DNA of 64,000 nt. Origin: Nipponacmea schrenckii. Lineage: Eukaryota; Mollusca; Gastropoda; Lottiidae. The DNA lies in assembly GCA_030562195.1 (NCBI GenBank), contig JAUJPP010000012.1:5146001-5210000 (forward strand). The letters are read 5' to 3'. Both the position numbers and the translations under genes were made by a program. A model generated the notes under the pieces. The model saw only the letters and a program-made list of their open reading frames with translations. It ran no database searches and was not told the origin of the DNA. Of the stretch, positions 35,101-46,900 are shown piece by piece (within the stretch, counting starts at the first letter, position 1; each line of letters begins with the position of its first letter).

Positions 35101-37925
35101 CCAGTATTTTATCCACTTTATCATATGTTCTATCTCTACCTTGGGTGTTATTAGCTACATTAGGTAGTATATTTCCCCCATTATCACGTTTAGAGTTTGT
35201 ATTTTCTAGTTCTAAGCATTTGATTCGTTTTAAACCAATCTGATGAGGTGTGTATGCGGCTGATCCCAGAGTAAAAATTAACAGTTTATCACACAAATAC
35301 TGATCTGAGTCACTTAAAATAGCATCTTCAACATTAAAATTATCACAGGATAGTGAAGTGGTTCTGACAGGGTCATCAGAAGATGTAAGTCTGTTTAAAT
35401 CATCTAGTTCTAAATGTTTAAAACACGATTCAGAGATCTGATTTGCAGAGCTTCTACTTGTACTTGCTGTTGCACCATTAGCACCCGTTTTAGTCTCAAA
35501 TGTTCTTTCAATACTTCCATTGCGTGATATTCGACTATGGTCAGACACCATTGTGTTATAGAGTGGAACATGTCGAATTTCTTCATCATCAAAATCTGAA
35601 TGATCATAACCTTCGTTTCTAACCATAAACTTAACATTGTCCTCATCATTATCTAAATCTAGGTCATCAAAACTTGGTAAAAACTCATGGTATTTCTTAT
35701 TACAATTATAACACTTCTCAATATGTTTTAATGTTTTCATACGGCGCTTTAACAAGGAGAGCTGATGATCATTATAACAATTGGCTATCATAATAGTACG
35801 TATAGAACTAGCATTCTCATTGTGAAATTTAAATAATCTCATGACAACAGATTCATTTTCTGTTTCTATTGCTTGAGAAGCCTGAAAAACAACAATAATT
35901 ATGTTATATTCTTGGTGTATGGATATCTCATAGTCAATATTTCAGCTTTTGATTGTTATCTTTTCATATTGAACCCTTTTTATACGTCCACATTATAATG
36001 AAACTTGCTGTGATCATATATATTGATGAAATCTCGGACAAGTTCGAAATTGGCAATTTTTCAATGAATTTTTCAATTTTTTCGCGTCAAAATTGGCTTG
36101 TGAACGCGATAGAGACTACAGTTTTCATCAGATTTAAATGAAACTTTCTGTGATCATTAATATTGCGTCGAAATAGACTTGTGAACACAATAGAGACAAC
36201 AGTTTTCATCTGACTGGAATGAATTTGGTGTGATCATTGAAGTTGATGTCATCTTGGTCAAGTTCGAAATTGACATTTCGATATACTGTTTTTGAGTTAT
36301 TGCACTGACTTAGTCAAAACGCGGCTTGTGATTGCGATAGACAATACAGTTTTCATCTGATTTTAATGAAATTTGGTGTGAGCATTCATATTGATGAGAA
36401 CTTGGATTAGACCTAAATAATCTTAGAGTCTTTGCCTGTGTTAAAACAGAAAATATTTTTTAAAGTGGGCGTATCTTGCTAGGGAACCACTTGTTATCAA
36501 ACATATCTGATATGGCAGTTGAATGTATAGATACAGAATTCGATTTTTCTTTGTAACATGAAATTACATGTAATTATGTTGACAAAGATTGTGTTAATAA
36601 AATGTTTTTAATCCTATGAACATGTAGAGAGAAATATCTTACCATTACCATATTAAGCCACAATGCTGAACATGAATTAAGTTGACCAGTCCAATATAAA
36701 CTACCAGATAATAAATGTGTATCATTATACCATGTACCAAATATATCATATGGTTTATTTATCATACGAGATTGTAATTCAAAGTTATCTGAAAAATCAT
36801 AAAGTTCAAAATAGGCTTATTATTGTCTTATTAATTGATGATTCAAATGAATAATTCAAGAAGTCTCCTGTACTGAAACCTGTTTGAAAAGCTCAATTTA
36901 CGGGTTATCAATGACAATGAAAGAAAAGATTCACTAATTTACCTTAGATCATCTAACAGTAAAACAGTAGTAAATGTTCATACATTTATCACAATACTTA
37001 CCTACAATACTAAACACAGCTATTTCACCTGAAGTACTTCCCTCACCAAAATGAACTCCTGATACCAATAGAAGAGTATCAGATTTGTTGAACTGTGAAA
37101 ACTGGGTATATTTCCAATGAAACTTTTTCATATCATATCCAAATACTAACTGACAAGGATGACTGGATGACCATACCTACAAGTAATTTAACTTCTCAAC
37201 ATATAACACTTCTCTTAAACAAACCTTTTAATACCTTCAGATTTAAATATCTTTGTCATTATCTAGCTAAAAGGTGACTCTGCTAATAGAATATAAATAT
37301 ATGTACCTTACAAGTTCCATCCTTTGAAGAAGTAGCAAATAGTTCTCCATTATTTGAAAAACTAACATGTAAAACTTGGTCTTTATGATATTTTAATTCT
37401 TGACTCTCTATACATGGTGTATGGTGTATTAATCTTTTATATTCATCTTTCCATTTAGTCTTTCCACCAGCAATACAAGTTCCTTTCCTTAACTAGAAAC
37501 AAAACAATAATTCTACAACTAACCTTCTTTTGGATGAAAAGGAAGAATGTCAATGGCACATTTCAAGCTCAATTTAAACTGCTTATATAAATTTATAACA
37601 TTCCCTCTCCCATACCTTTAGTTTAAGATACATCCTCACTAACAGTGCATACAATAATAAATTTGTAAAGGCCAACTGTTATTAACATCTATATAACCTT
37701 ATATATTTCATAGTAAAAATAATCATAAAAGGTTTGAACATTCATACCAACCTTAAAATCGCGTAAAAAAAAGTCTTTCCACAGAAAATCATCTAGTGAA
37801 ATTCTCCACCATTGTTTACAAGTTAAAGAAACATTAACAATATCACTGATTGATAGAGAACTAAATATAGATAACAATAAATCATCAGAAAAGTATTTTA
37901 TATCAATACTTTCTTCATTATCCAT
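32195..37925 (-). CDS. FBXW5: F-box and WD repeat protein 5
   Basis: Seven minus-strand exons join in frame: 37752-37925, 37307-37492, 37002-37176, 36643-36788, 35055-35881, 33226-33438 and 32195-32393; 1,920 nt, 639 residues (human 566). Exon 1: MDNEESIDIKYFSDDLLLSI and CKQWW...FLWKDFF, the F-box that binds SKP1. Exon 2: HKDQVLHVSFSNNGELFATS (first WD repeat). Exon 3: YTQFSQFNKSDTLLLVSGV. Exon 4: NKPYDIFGTWYNDTHLLSGS. Exon 5: MRLFKFHNENASSIRTIMIA ... YTPHQIGLK ... MDGHIIGMSLSPDNR. Exon 6: LYVNSRPWP, LQPPPLAQEID, YTANDECFFIF. Exon 7: HGYMWDRHY, NDVVNSVAFNP, SDDYSVKVWRS. These match FBXW5 block by block. It is the substrate adaptor of a cullin-RING ligase (CUL4-DDB1 and SCF complexes are both reported). 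The extra length lies in an acidic, Ser-rich insert in exon 5. The ATG was chosen because it places the F-box as near the N-terminus as in vertebrates; the frame stays open upstream to 38054. Confidence 0.95.
32495..33030. mobile_element. Short inverted-repeat element in FBXW5 intron 6
   Basis: Ends match as imperfect inverted repeats of about 30 bp: GTGTCCAAAAGAAATGATAC at 32501 and the inverse of GTATCGTTTCTTTTGGACAT at 33006-33025. The middle (32640-32990) is clearly more GC-rich than its surroundings and shows two overlapping open frames on the minus strand, neither recognised. Tc1/mariner-like by the form of the ends, but this is uncertain and no target duplication is clear. Confidence 0.5.
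33800..35045. repeat. Dispersed repeat with internal 162-bp tandem array, in FBXW5 intron 5
   Basis: About five to six head-to-tail copies of a unit containing GCCTGTATCGCACCCACAAG, GGGCATAACTCACCAACC and GCTGGTTTTCGAAAGGAACC lie at about 34085-34930. Both 34055-34080 and 35003-35040 carry the hairpin end with TATACGTCCACATTATATG, also seen at 11595. The array is thus enclosed by two copies of the same repeat end. Confidence 0.8.
35985..36475. repeat. Dispersed repeat in FBXW5 intron 4
   Basis: Tandem degenerate segments with AATGAAACTT, TTGATGAAATCTCGGACAAG and CAGTTTTCATC, related to 17460-18130. Confidence 0.65.
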
Positions 37926-38670
37926 CTTATAACCATACTGTCTTCCTACAAATATATTATAGGACATCATCAGCAACACATTCTTAAAGCAATTCAAGTC
38001 ATGACATATATAGAAGAAAAATTCAATGGTCCCAAAGTGATGCCTACCAAACATAATCTAGGCTATAAATCATAAACTTGAAGATACTTACTCAATTCTT
38101 GAGTCAATATTGATGAAACAAGTCTAGTTAGGTCATAAGCTGATACACCTCTGTATGACTAAGCCATATAGTATTAGGCCTTATGCAACAAGTTAAAAAC
38201 GTTTATAACTATACATTCAAAGCAAAGGATGCAAATCAGCTAACTCTAAATGAGGCTAAAAGTTTAAAGCTCCCTTGTACTTACTTATTGCTCTTATTTT
38301 GTAATTTAATTTAATATGTACGACTTGACTTGTTTACATTTTTTAGAGGAAAGGGCGATAATCATCGAGCAGACCAAAGCTAAATATTCTTAGAAAGGGC
38401 AATTTGTCCTTTTGAACATGCAAGGGACTACAGTGTTGATCGGATTTTGAACAAATTTTGGTATGCTTGCTGATGTTTGATTAACACAAATTATAACATG
38501 TAAATCGGATAGATTTAAGATATTAAATGAGTCTAATTTTTTTTTATCCAACATGGTGTGCTTGATGAGACCTTGGATGGGTATAATGGATGATTATGGA
38601 TGGACCATTTTGGGGTTATTTCAATAGATTGAATAATATTGATACAAATGTATACAATATGTAATGTAAA
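37926..38670. other. 5' flank of FBXW5
   Basis: No gene. It presumably contains the FBXW5 promoter. Near 38395-38600 there is a degenerate piece of the dispersed repeat family (GTGTTGATCGGATTTTGAAC, TTTGGTATGCTTGCTGATG). Confidence 0.45.
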
Positions 38671-38673
38671 CAA

Positions 38674-39990
38674 ATTCAGTGTATCTGTGATATTTCCGAT
38701 TTTACTCCACGTCTCAATTCAATGTATCTGTGATATCAGGCTTAGGCCTACTCTATGTATCAATTTGATGTGTCTGTGATATCATCAATCTACTCAATGT
38801 ATCAATTCAATGTATCCGTGATATCAAGCTTACTTAATGTATCAATTCAATGTATCTGTGATATCATTAATCTTACTCCATGTATCAATTCAATGTATCT
38901 GTGATATCAGGCTTGCTAAATGTATCAATTCAATGTATCTGTGATAAGATCAATCTTACCCCATGTATCAATTCAATGTATCTGTGATATCACCAATCTT
39001 ACTCAATGTATCAATTCAATGTATCTATGATATTACCAATCTTACTCAATATATCAATTCGATGCATTTGTGATATCAGGCATACTCAATATATCAATTC
39101 AAGGTATCTGTGATATCAGGCTTACTCAATGTATCAATTCAATGTATCTGTCATATCAGGCTTACTCAATATATCAAGTCAATTATCTGTGATATCATCA
39201 ATCTATTCAATGTACCAATTCAATGTGTCTGTGATATCATCAATCTACTCCATGTATCAATTCAATGTATCTGTGATATCAGGCTTACTCAATGTATCAA
39301 TTCGATGTATCTGTGATATCATCAATTTACTCTATGTATCATTTTAATGTATCTGTTATATCATCAATTTACTCAATATATCAATTCAATGTATCTGTGA
39401 TAACACCAATTTTACTCGATGTATAAATTCAATGTATCTGTGATATCAATCTTACTCAATGTATCAATTCAATGTATCAGTGATATCACCAATCTTACTC
39501 AATATACCAATTCAATGTATCGGTGATATCAGGCTTACTCAATGTATCAATTCAATGTATCCGTGATATCATCAATCTTACTCAATATACCAATTCAATG
39601 TGTCTGTGATATCATCAATCTTCTCCATGAATCAATTCAATGTATCTGTGATATCTGGCTTACTCGGTGTATCAATTCAATGTATCTGCGATATCATCAA
39701 TCTTACTCCATGAATCAATTCAATGTATCTGTGATATCAGGCTTACTCAGTGTATCAATTCAATGTATCTGCGATATCATTAATCTTACCCCATGTATCA
39801 ATTGGATGTATCTGTGATATCATCAATCTACTCAATATATCAATTCAATGTATCTGTGATATCAGGTTTACTTAATGTATCAATTCCATATATCTGTGGT
39901 ATCATTAATCTACTCAATGTATCAATTCAATGTATCCGTGATTACATCAATCTTACTCCATGTATCACTTCAATGTATCTCTGCTTTATC
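38674..39990. repeat. Minisatellite, period about 40 bp
   Basis: About 30 degenerate units of the type CTTACTCAATGTATCAATTC followed by AATGTATCTGTGATATCA. The open frames reading MYQFNVSVISGLLN are repeat artefacts. It separates the divergent 5' ends of FBXW5 and the lipocalin/Ig gene. Confidence 0.9.
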
Positions 39991-40477
39991 AGGTATAATC
40001 ATGATATTAATACGATTATGTATTGTTTAATAAAATGATATTAAATCAGAAAATATCATATATTTACCCTGTATCTTGGAACATTTAGCGATTTATCGTT
40101 TATATTGTAGAGTAGAAAAAAAACTTTTTTTTCCTTTCAGATGTAATGTGTATCAACTGCGTAGCTTATTTAAATTCTATCTGGTTTATATTTCATTTTT
40201 ATCAGCTTTATTTTCACTATCAACACGAGCTGTCGTTTTATTTATCAAAATCATTAGTTGAAACTAGGAGAAAATACAAAATGTGTTGTGGATAAGAAAC
40301 TTATCCTATTTCAAAAGTTGACCCCCCACCCAATTTATACTTCTTATCTGACCTCAAACGGTGCCTTGGTTTAATGGCAATATCAAATTTCGCCTCTGTC
40401 GGTCAGCTGATTCTGTAACTCGTAGTTCTTTAAACCGGTGGTCTTTACCAAAGTTAGTCGCCGAGTCTCTATGGGTC
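39991..40477. promoter_or_regulatory. 5' flank of the lipocalin/Ig gene
   Basis: The frame containing the start codon is open upstream to an ATG at 40361, but the hydrophobic signal sequence begins at 40478, so this stretch is most likely 5' UTR and promoter. No core promoter motif stands out. Confidence 0.35.
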
Positions 40478-43400
40478 ATGATGCCTAGAATGATTGTGTT
40501 ATTAGGGTTCGGTATATTTCATCTGTTCTTGCTGTGTATAAGTGGTACACCTATCAACCATGGTCCATCATGTCACATCGAAAATATTCCGGTACAAGCA
40601 AACCTAGATATGTCAAAGGTAAGTAATGATCTTGGTATATGCATAATAAGTCCGACAAATCTAACCGTGATATACGGATGGGATATCGTCATAACCGTTG
40701 CGATATCATGCACGTCAGAGGAATGGGCAGGTCAGATTCATTTCATAGATAGGCGATAGGTTATAGTATCATCGATTTCAGAAGCGGTATTTTTTTACAG
40801 GCGCATTTTGTGGTTTTATTTGGGGAAAAATTATTTTGCCCAAATATATGAAAACTTTAAATCTTAAATCTAGCGAAATGTATCCCTGAACTTATCTCAA
40901 TGTTTGAACTGAAAAAATCCAACCTATTTAATAATTCAAGTAAAAATTACGTTTTTAAACTTCTTAAATTCGTTATTGTTTTTGTTAGTTGTAAGGAAAG
41001 AACTGTATGGATTTAAGCAAATTAATACATAATTGTACAGAAAAACAATGTCTCCAACTTATTCGACGGTTTCAATTAGTAATATTGAGCCATTTCACTG
41101 TCAGTGAGCTGACGTAAGCGAATGAATCATTGACGTGAGTTGCGAACTCATTGACGGAGTGACGGGCTCACTGACGTATGAGGTAGCCCTTAGGCGATGG
41201 TTACACAGTAGCCGTACGAATTCTTGTTCCGATACGGAGTCCGTATTTGTATCCGATTCGTAAATAGCGTGGTTTAATAGTAGCCGATTTTAGTTCCCGT
41301 TAAGTATTTCCGTCAAATTGAAACCCACATTCCAAAATTTAGCTGCTATGTCCTTGAACTGACATATAATCGATAGGCACCTCCATAACTATTATCTGTC
41401 TAAAATTTGCTTTCTTTTGATACCAAACACGACATGGCTGTGGATATGGAAACGCTGAGAATATACCTACTAGAATATTTAGATAGAGAAGATGAGTATA
41501 TAGATAATATAGTTGTAGTTACCATTGCATATCTTTTTTGTCATGGTGAAAGGGGTCTCTGGGTGCACCCCATTCTACAAGATAGAGAAAGATTTGGAGT
41601 ATTTGCGAACTTAATTACAAGAGACTAATTAGTACAACACGAAGAAAAGTACCGAGAATTTTTCAGACTTCCTAAAACAATGTTTGACACAATCTTGAAG
41701 AAAATACGCCCAATCATACTAAAGAAGACCACATGGTTGAGAATACCAATTTCAGCCGAAGAACGATTAGCTACGTCACAATTCTGACCTTGACCTTCGA
41801 ATATCGGACCGTAAGAGCCTACATGTCCGGAAAAAATGAAACATGTTTCATTTTTTATCGGACGGATAGGGCTCACGGACCGGAAAAAATATGGGACGGA
41901 TACTGTGTAACCACATAAATTAGAATTGCTTTGTCTCATTTCAATCCGATATCGGATAGCAAAAAATTTCCGGATGACGGACAGAAAATCGGCTACTGTG
42001 TAACCATCGCCTTAGTCAATATGCATGCGTGACATTATTTCTTTACAAGGTGACGCACATCTGATTTAATTATCACTTTTATGTTTTTAATATAACATAC
42101 ATTTTGCAGCCTTATTCCAAGAGTCTTGAAATTTATTAAATTTGTCGGTCAACAACCATTTTAATGAAAGCCGATACTTAAACACATTCCTTATGTATGT
42201 GTGCTAATGGAACTAAGTGCAGACTGTAAACATTTGTCCCCAAGGTTATCGTCAAATATTATGATAAATGGGCACTTTTAGTTTTAACCAGATTTACCGG
42301 TTCCGGAAGCTCAAATAACTAAATAATGAACTTAAGGGTTTGGAGAAATAGTGGCTGGTGGGGCGATGGGGGGTTCTAACTAGATGTCTAATGCAAGACT
42401 GATTATATTTACCAAGGTCATAAAAAATAACTGAAAATTGGACAAAAAAGTAGTGGTTTTGGTCCCTTCACGTTCAAATTTCATTACATAGTGCAACAGT
42501 TGCCTTGGATCCCCTACTATCGATTAACTACTTGTATATGAACATTGTGATTGAATTCCCACGAGATAATGGATCCAAATATCATTGTTTCTAAGAAGGC
42601 AAATGCTTAGATATCTGAACAATGTAGACATGAATCGGGTAACTGCAATGTTAAAGTTTTTCAGGAATAACTCAAATGTTCACCAACACTGATCTATCAT
42701 GTGTCAAGTATTGCAATGGATCAATCCTGAAAAATAAGAAGTTGAAATCCTATGGTCGCAAAAAGAGAAACTAGAAGGGAAGATGTGGATTTGATTTACT
42801 TAAACCACTAAGAAAATGTGCTATCAATTTAGAGTTTGGTCAGTGTTGTATGAATTGCCATTACAGTAATAGTTATATTAGTTGTTTAGTATTGACTATT
42901 TGATATACTAGAATAACCAAGATCTACCATTTTATCATATTAGATGGAAGGATATTGGTATAATGTCCACGGTACTGAAAATATTGTCTATGGTTGGTCA
43001 ACCTGGAATTCTCATGTTTGGAACATTGTAAATGGTGAAGATGGTACATCTCTACTTGTGTTCAGGGCATATTCGTAAGTATTGACTGATAAAGAAAATT
43101 ATTCCTTTGGGGTGGGGGGGGGGGGGGGGTTTTTGGGGGGTTCGAGATTTTATTTCTTCAACTATACTGCACATAGAGTTTGGATTATGCTGGTTTTTTT
43201 TCAAAAATAAATTTTACTTGAATTTTTCTTGATAGAGAATGAAATTTTGTTTTGCAGCAAGGACAACAATAAGTGTTCAGCAACTATGGTAGAAGAAATT
43301 ACTAATCTTGATTCTTTACAATATGGACATGGAATATGTAAGCTATTTGATATTTTCTTTTCATATGCCTTTATAATTTTTCCTGAAAAACTTTTGTTTG

Positions 43401-43950
43401 TAAAGAGCTAATTTAATAGTTAATGTAATTATTTCAGCCAAGTTTAAGGTTGTATATACTGATTATGATGTAGCTGTAGTATATTATTGTAAAGAAACTA
43501 AAGTTGATATACAATGTCCTGATGATAAGTTACAAGTGTATATCTGGTCTCGTACCGTACAACCATTGTCTGCTGACAAACTAACAGAGTTACAAGAATA
43601 TGTAAAACTAACTTGTGAAAACCCAGAACATTTAGTTGAATCACAACCAGGTTCGTATCTAAGCAGCTTAATGCAAATAAACCTAATCTATTTACTGATT
43701 ATAAAATTTGAAAAAAACATTCATGACCTTGAGTGTCCTTGAAAAGGTGAGATAGATGGTGAGATCTCTATAAGTTGTTATGGATTACAGAACTGCCTGA
43801 AACATATTTAACCAGAAAAAAAATCATTATTGGATTTGATTTTGAGCAGAGCAAAATTAGTCAGCAGTAATTGAAAAACATAATTAAGGTGTGTGTCAAA
43901 TGTTTCCTTTCCAGAAATGTGTGAAGAGCCTTATTTTGACCAGAAATATG
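40478..43950 (+). CDS. Signal peptide and lipocalin module 1 (exons 1-5)
   Basis: Exons 40478-40618, 42944-43074, 43258-43337, 43438-43650 and 43915-43950. Signal peptide MMPRMIVLLGFGIFHLFLLC, then SCHIENIPVQANLDMSK, EGYWYNVHG (GxW), KDNNKC, FKVVYTDYDVAVVYYC, VYIWSRTVQPL, KLTC, and the short exon EMCEEPYFDQKY that ends the domain. The start ATG at 40478 is followed by a second ATG; either gives a good signal peptide. Intron 1 (2.3 kb) holds a Harbinger MITE. Confidence 0.85.
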
Positions 43951-46900
43951 GTAAGTTTCTCATTACCATTATCTTAATTTTAGAATTATTTACTTTACTA
44001 TTTTGCTTCATTGGAATAGAGTTAAAACCATGACATTAATGGTAGCCCATCAGTAAATACAGCTGATAATGTACAGGGATGATTTCAGATTGAAGGAAAC
44101 AACATGGCTGTGTTATAGAGGTACAATAGATAATATGTGTTTCAGCATTAAATTCCAAATTTCACCAGCTTTATTATTTTATGAAATGATTGATTGTTGA
44201 CCTATAATTTGATTCATTGTCATTATTTTAGCAACCTCTGATCTGATAACATCCAAAGATCCTAGAGTATTTTCTGTCAATGCATCACCAGGCTCTAATG
44301 CTGTTTTATCTTGTTCCTTTAAAAATGACAGTGATTCAAAGGTAATGATACATCTAGACTAACAGTTGAAGTGTTGTATGTTGTTGATTTCAGTTACAAG
44401 CTGCTTCAATGTCTTGTCCAAATAAGAAATTTTATAATATTTTATAAGCCTTTTTCAGTTTTAGGAAAAGCAAGTTAATTTTAAAGTCATTTAAAAACTA
44501 AAATTTGCAATGTCTCTTGAATTTAAATGGTCATGTATAAAGTACTATTTACTATTAGCATCAATATAAACTGGGAATTTGATTAAAATGACTGAATTTG
44601 TGTCTTTTGATGTTTTATCATTGCCCATTGATCATTGATCATTCACCAAATTAATTCAAGGATTCAAAAACAATAATTTTTCAGGTGATGTTCATGTCAC
44701 CAGACAAGGCATTGATATCATATGGTACTAAAATAGTAGATGATACTAATAAATACACTATAACACTATTATCTAACAATAAATATGAATTAAATATTAA
44801 AAATGTACAACCTGGTGATCAGGGGATTTATAGATGCCTTTCTCTCACACACCCAGGGCGGAAATTAATTCTTTCTCTTGTTGGTAAGTCATTCTTTTGC
44901 CTTCTTTTTAAAAAAAAAATTTTTTTTTACTTAATATTAAGTTATGGTCTTGTGTTTTGTTACATACAGATAAGCTTTTTGACCATGGAAATATGACTTT
45001 ATACTGCCCAATAGTTTAATGCTGGAATTATGTCTTAATTTTTCGCTCAAGCTTTTGAACAGATTTTTTGTTATTGAAGGTAGTAGAGTACTAGTAGCTT
45101 GTTTGTAAACCAGGGTAAAAGAGTTTCAAATTTGTTGGATTATTTTGGTGAAATGCACTTAATTATGATATCTTAACTGTTTCATATCCTCTTTTAAGAT
45201 TTTTGGATGAAACAATTTTTTTTTTAATTGACTATAAAAATTTCAAACTAGCCCTACTTATGACAATATATGTGTTGATGATATATTTCAGAATCTACAA
45301 ATATTTTGGAGTTTGGTTCAAGTGGTGATTTACAAGTGACTGAAGGTGACAATGGTAGATTTTATTGTAATGTAACTGGATATCCAATACCAAATATTAA
45401 TTGGTATTATACAAGGGATTCCGATAGTCCTGATCAGTCAGGTAGAATAGAATTTTAATTCATCTGTTACTAGCACTGAAAGAATAGTTATATTTTATCA
45501 GAATTGTCATTCTCAAAGTTATCTTCAGGTTTGAGGACTGTATAATGCTGATACAAGAATCTTCTATTGCTAGAGTTTTGAGAGATAGTTCCTCTTAAAA
45601 AAAAACACAGGACATTCTGCCACTGGTTCAGCCAGACTTTTGACAGTATGAAAAACTTAGAGAATGTTGTGTCTGTAATGGCTATAGATGAAATGACTAT
45701 CTAGTAGTTGTGTTAAATTGTAGTGAAATTAGAACAAACAGGACCAGAGTTAAAATTAACAGACATTCAGAAATCTATGGCAGGGAAGTATACTTGTATG
45801 GCTGACAATGGTTATCCTCCTTTCTCATCACTAGATATGTTTCTTAGTGTAGATTGTAAGTTAAATATGTTTTCCTTATGAATTTTTAAGCTAATTAAAA
45901 AAATATTTCAAAACTTTAACAAATACAATTGTTTGATTAAAACTTTTATAGGGACTGCATCCGAATCTTTAGTGGTAATTGCTATGCGAGTCCTCTGTTG
46001 TTGTTTTCAACATCTGTCAAAACATCTTTCTGAATATTGAATAATTGTGAGTCAAGACTGTGGCACATGTATGGTGTTGTAGACACACATTAAAGCTGTG
46101 GAAGTTCCTTACTTAATTGCCATAAGTATACCATATGCAATCCATCTTCTGTCAGTTTAAGCTTCAAATCTTGGTTCTTAGTTGCTCCTGTGTTATCTCT
46201 ACCTAATACACATGTTGGTCAGATATTACAACGTGATGTTATATTAGAATGTACAGTACAAGCTGAACCTTTCCCAGAAGTTTTTTGGTCCCATGAGGGT
46301 AAACGGGTTAGTGAAAGTTTCTATTATGAATACTCCTGAAAGAATATCATCAAAGACTTATTCTGATGCCTATCTCATGATGGCTTTATTAAATAATGGA
46401 CTTGAGTCTGGCTCAAATAACTACTCTTATGGGTGTCACAAGGATCTCTCATACTTGTTTTTTTTCTGCAATTGGAAGTAAGCTGTCCATTGGAATCCTT
46501 TTCATGGAGTTCACATAGCTATAACATCTATTTGGCAGGCCTATATAAATGACAAAGAGATGCCTTGATTTTATTTTAGGGGGGAGGACCAATTCCAATG
46601 GAATTATGAATTTGATAGATTTTTGGAATATAGAAAGCAGATCATGGAAAATTTGGAAATTATGTATTAAGGTGTATTATCATTTATTTTACAATACTTG
46701 AATTAAATAATGGTTTTGTAGATACCATCTGATGGTGAGAGAATATATATTGATGTTTATCAAGACACTGTAGATACAATGACATTGAGTTTAAATATTG
46801 GAGAGTTAACAAAAGAAGATCTAGGTATATATACATGTAGTGCCACTAATGGTATTGGTACATCAATTAAACACTTAAAATTATATGGTAAGTATAAAGT

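Noticed and set aside
38674..40038. Open frames MYQFNVSVISGLLN... as a repeat protein
   Set aside because: Pure by-product of the 40-bp minisatellite; units vary in length and break the frame often.
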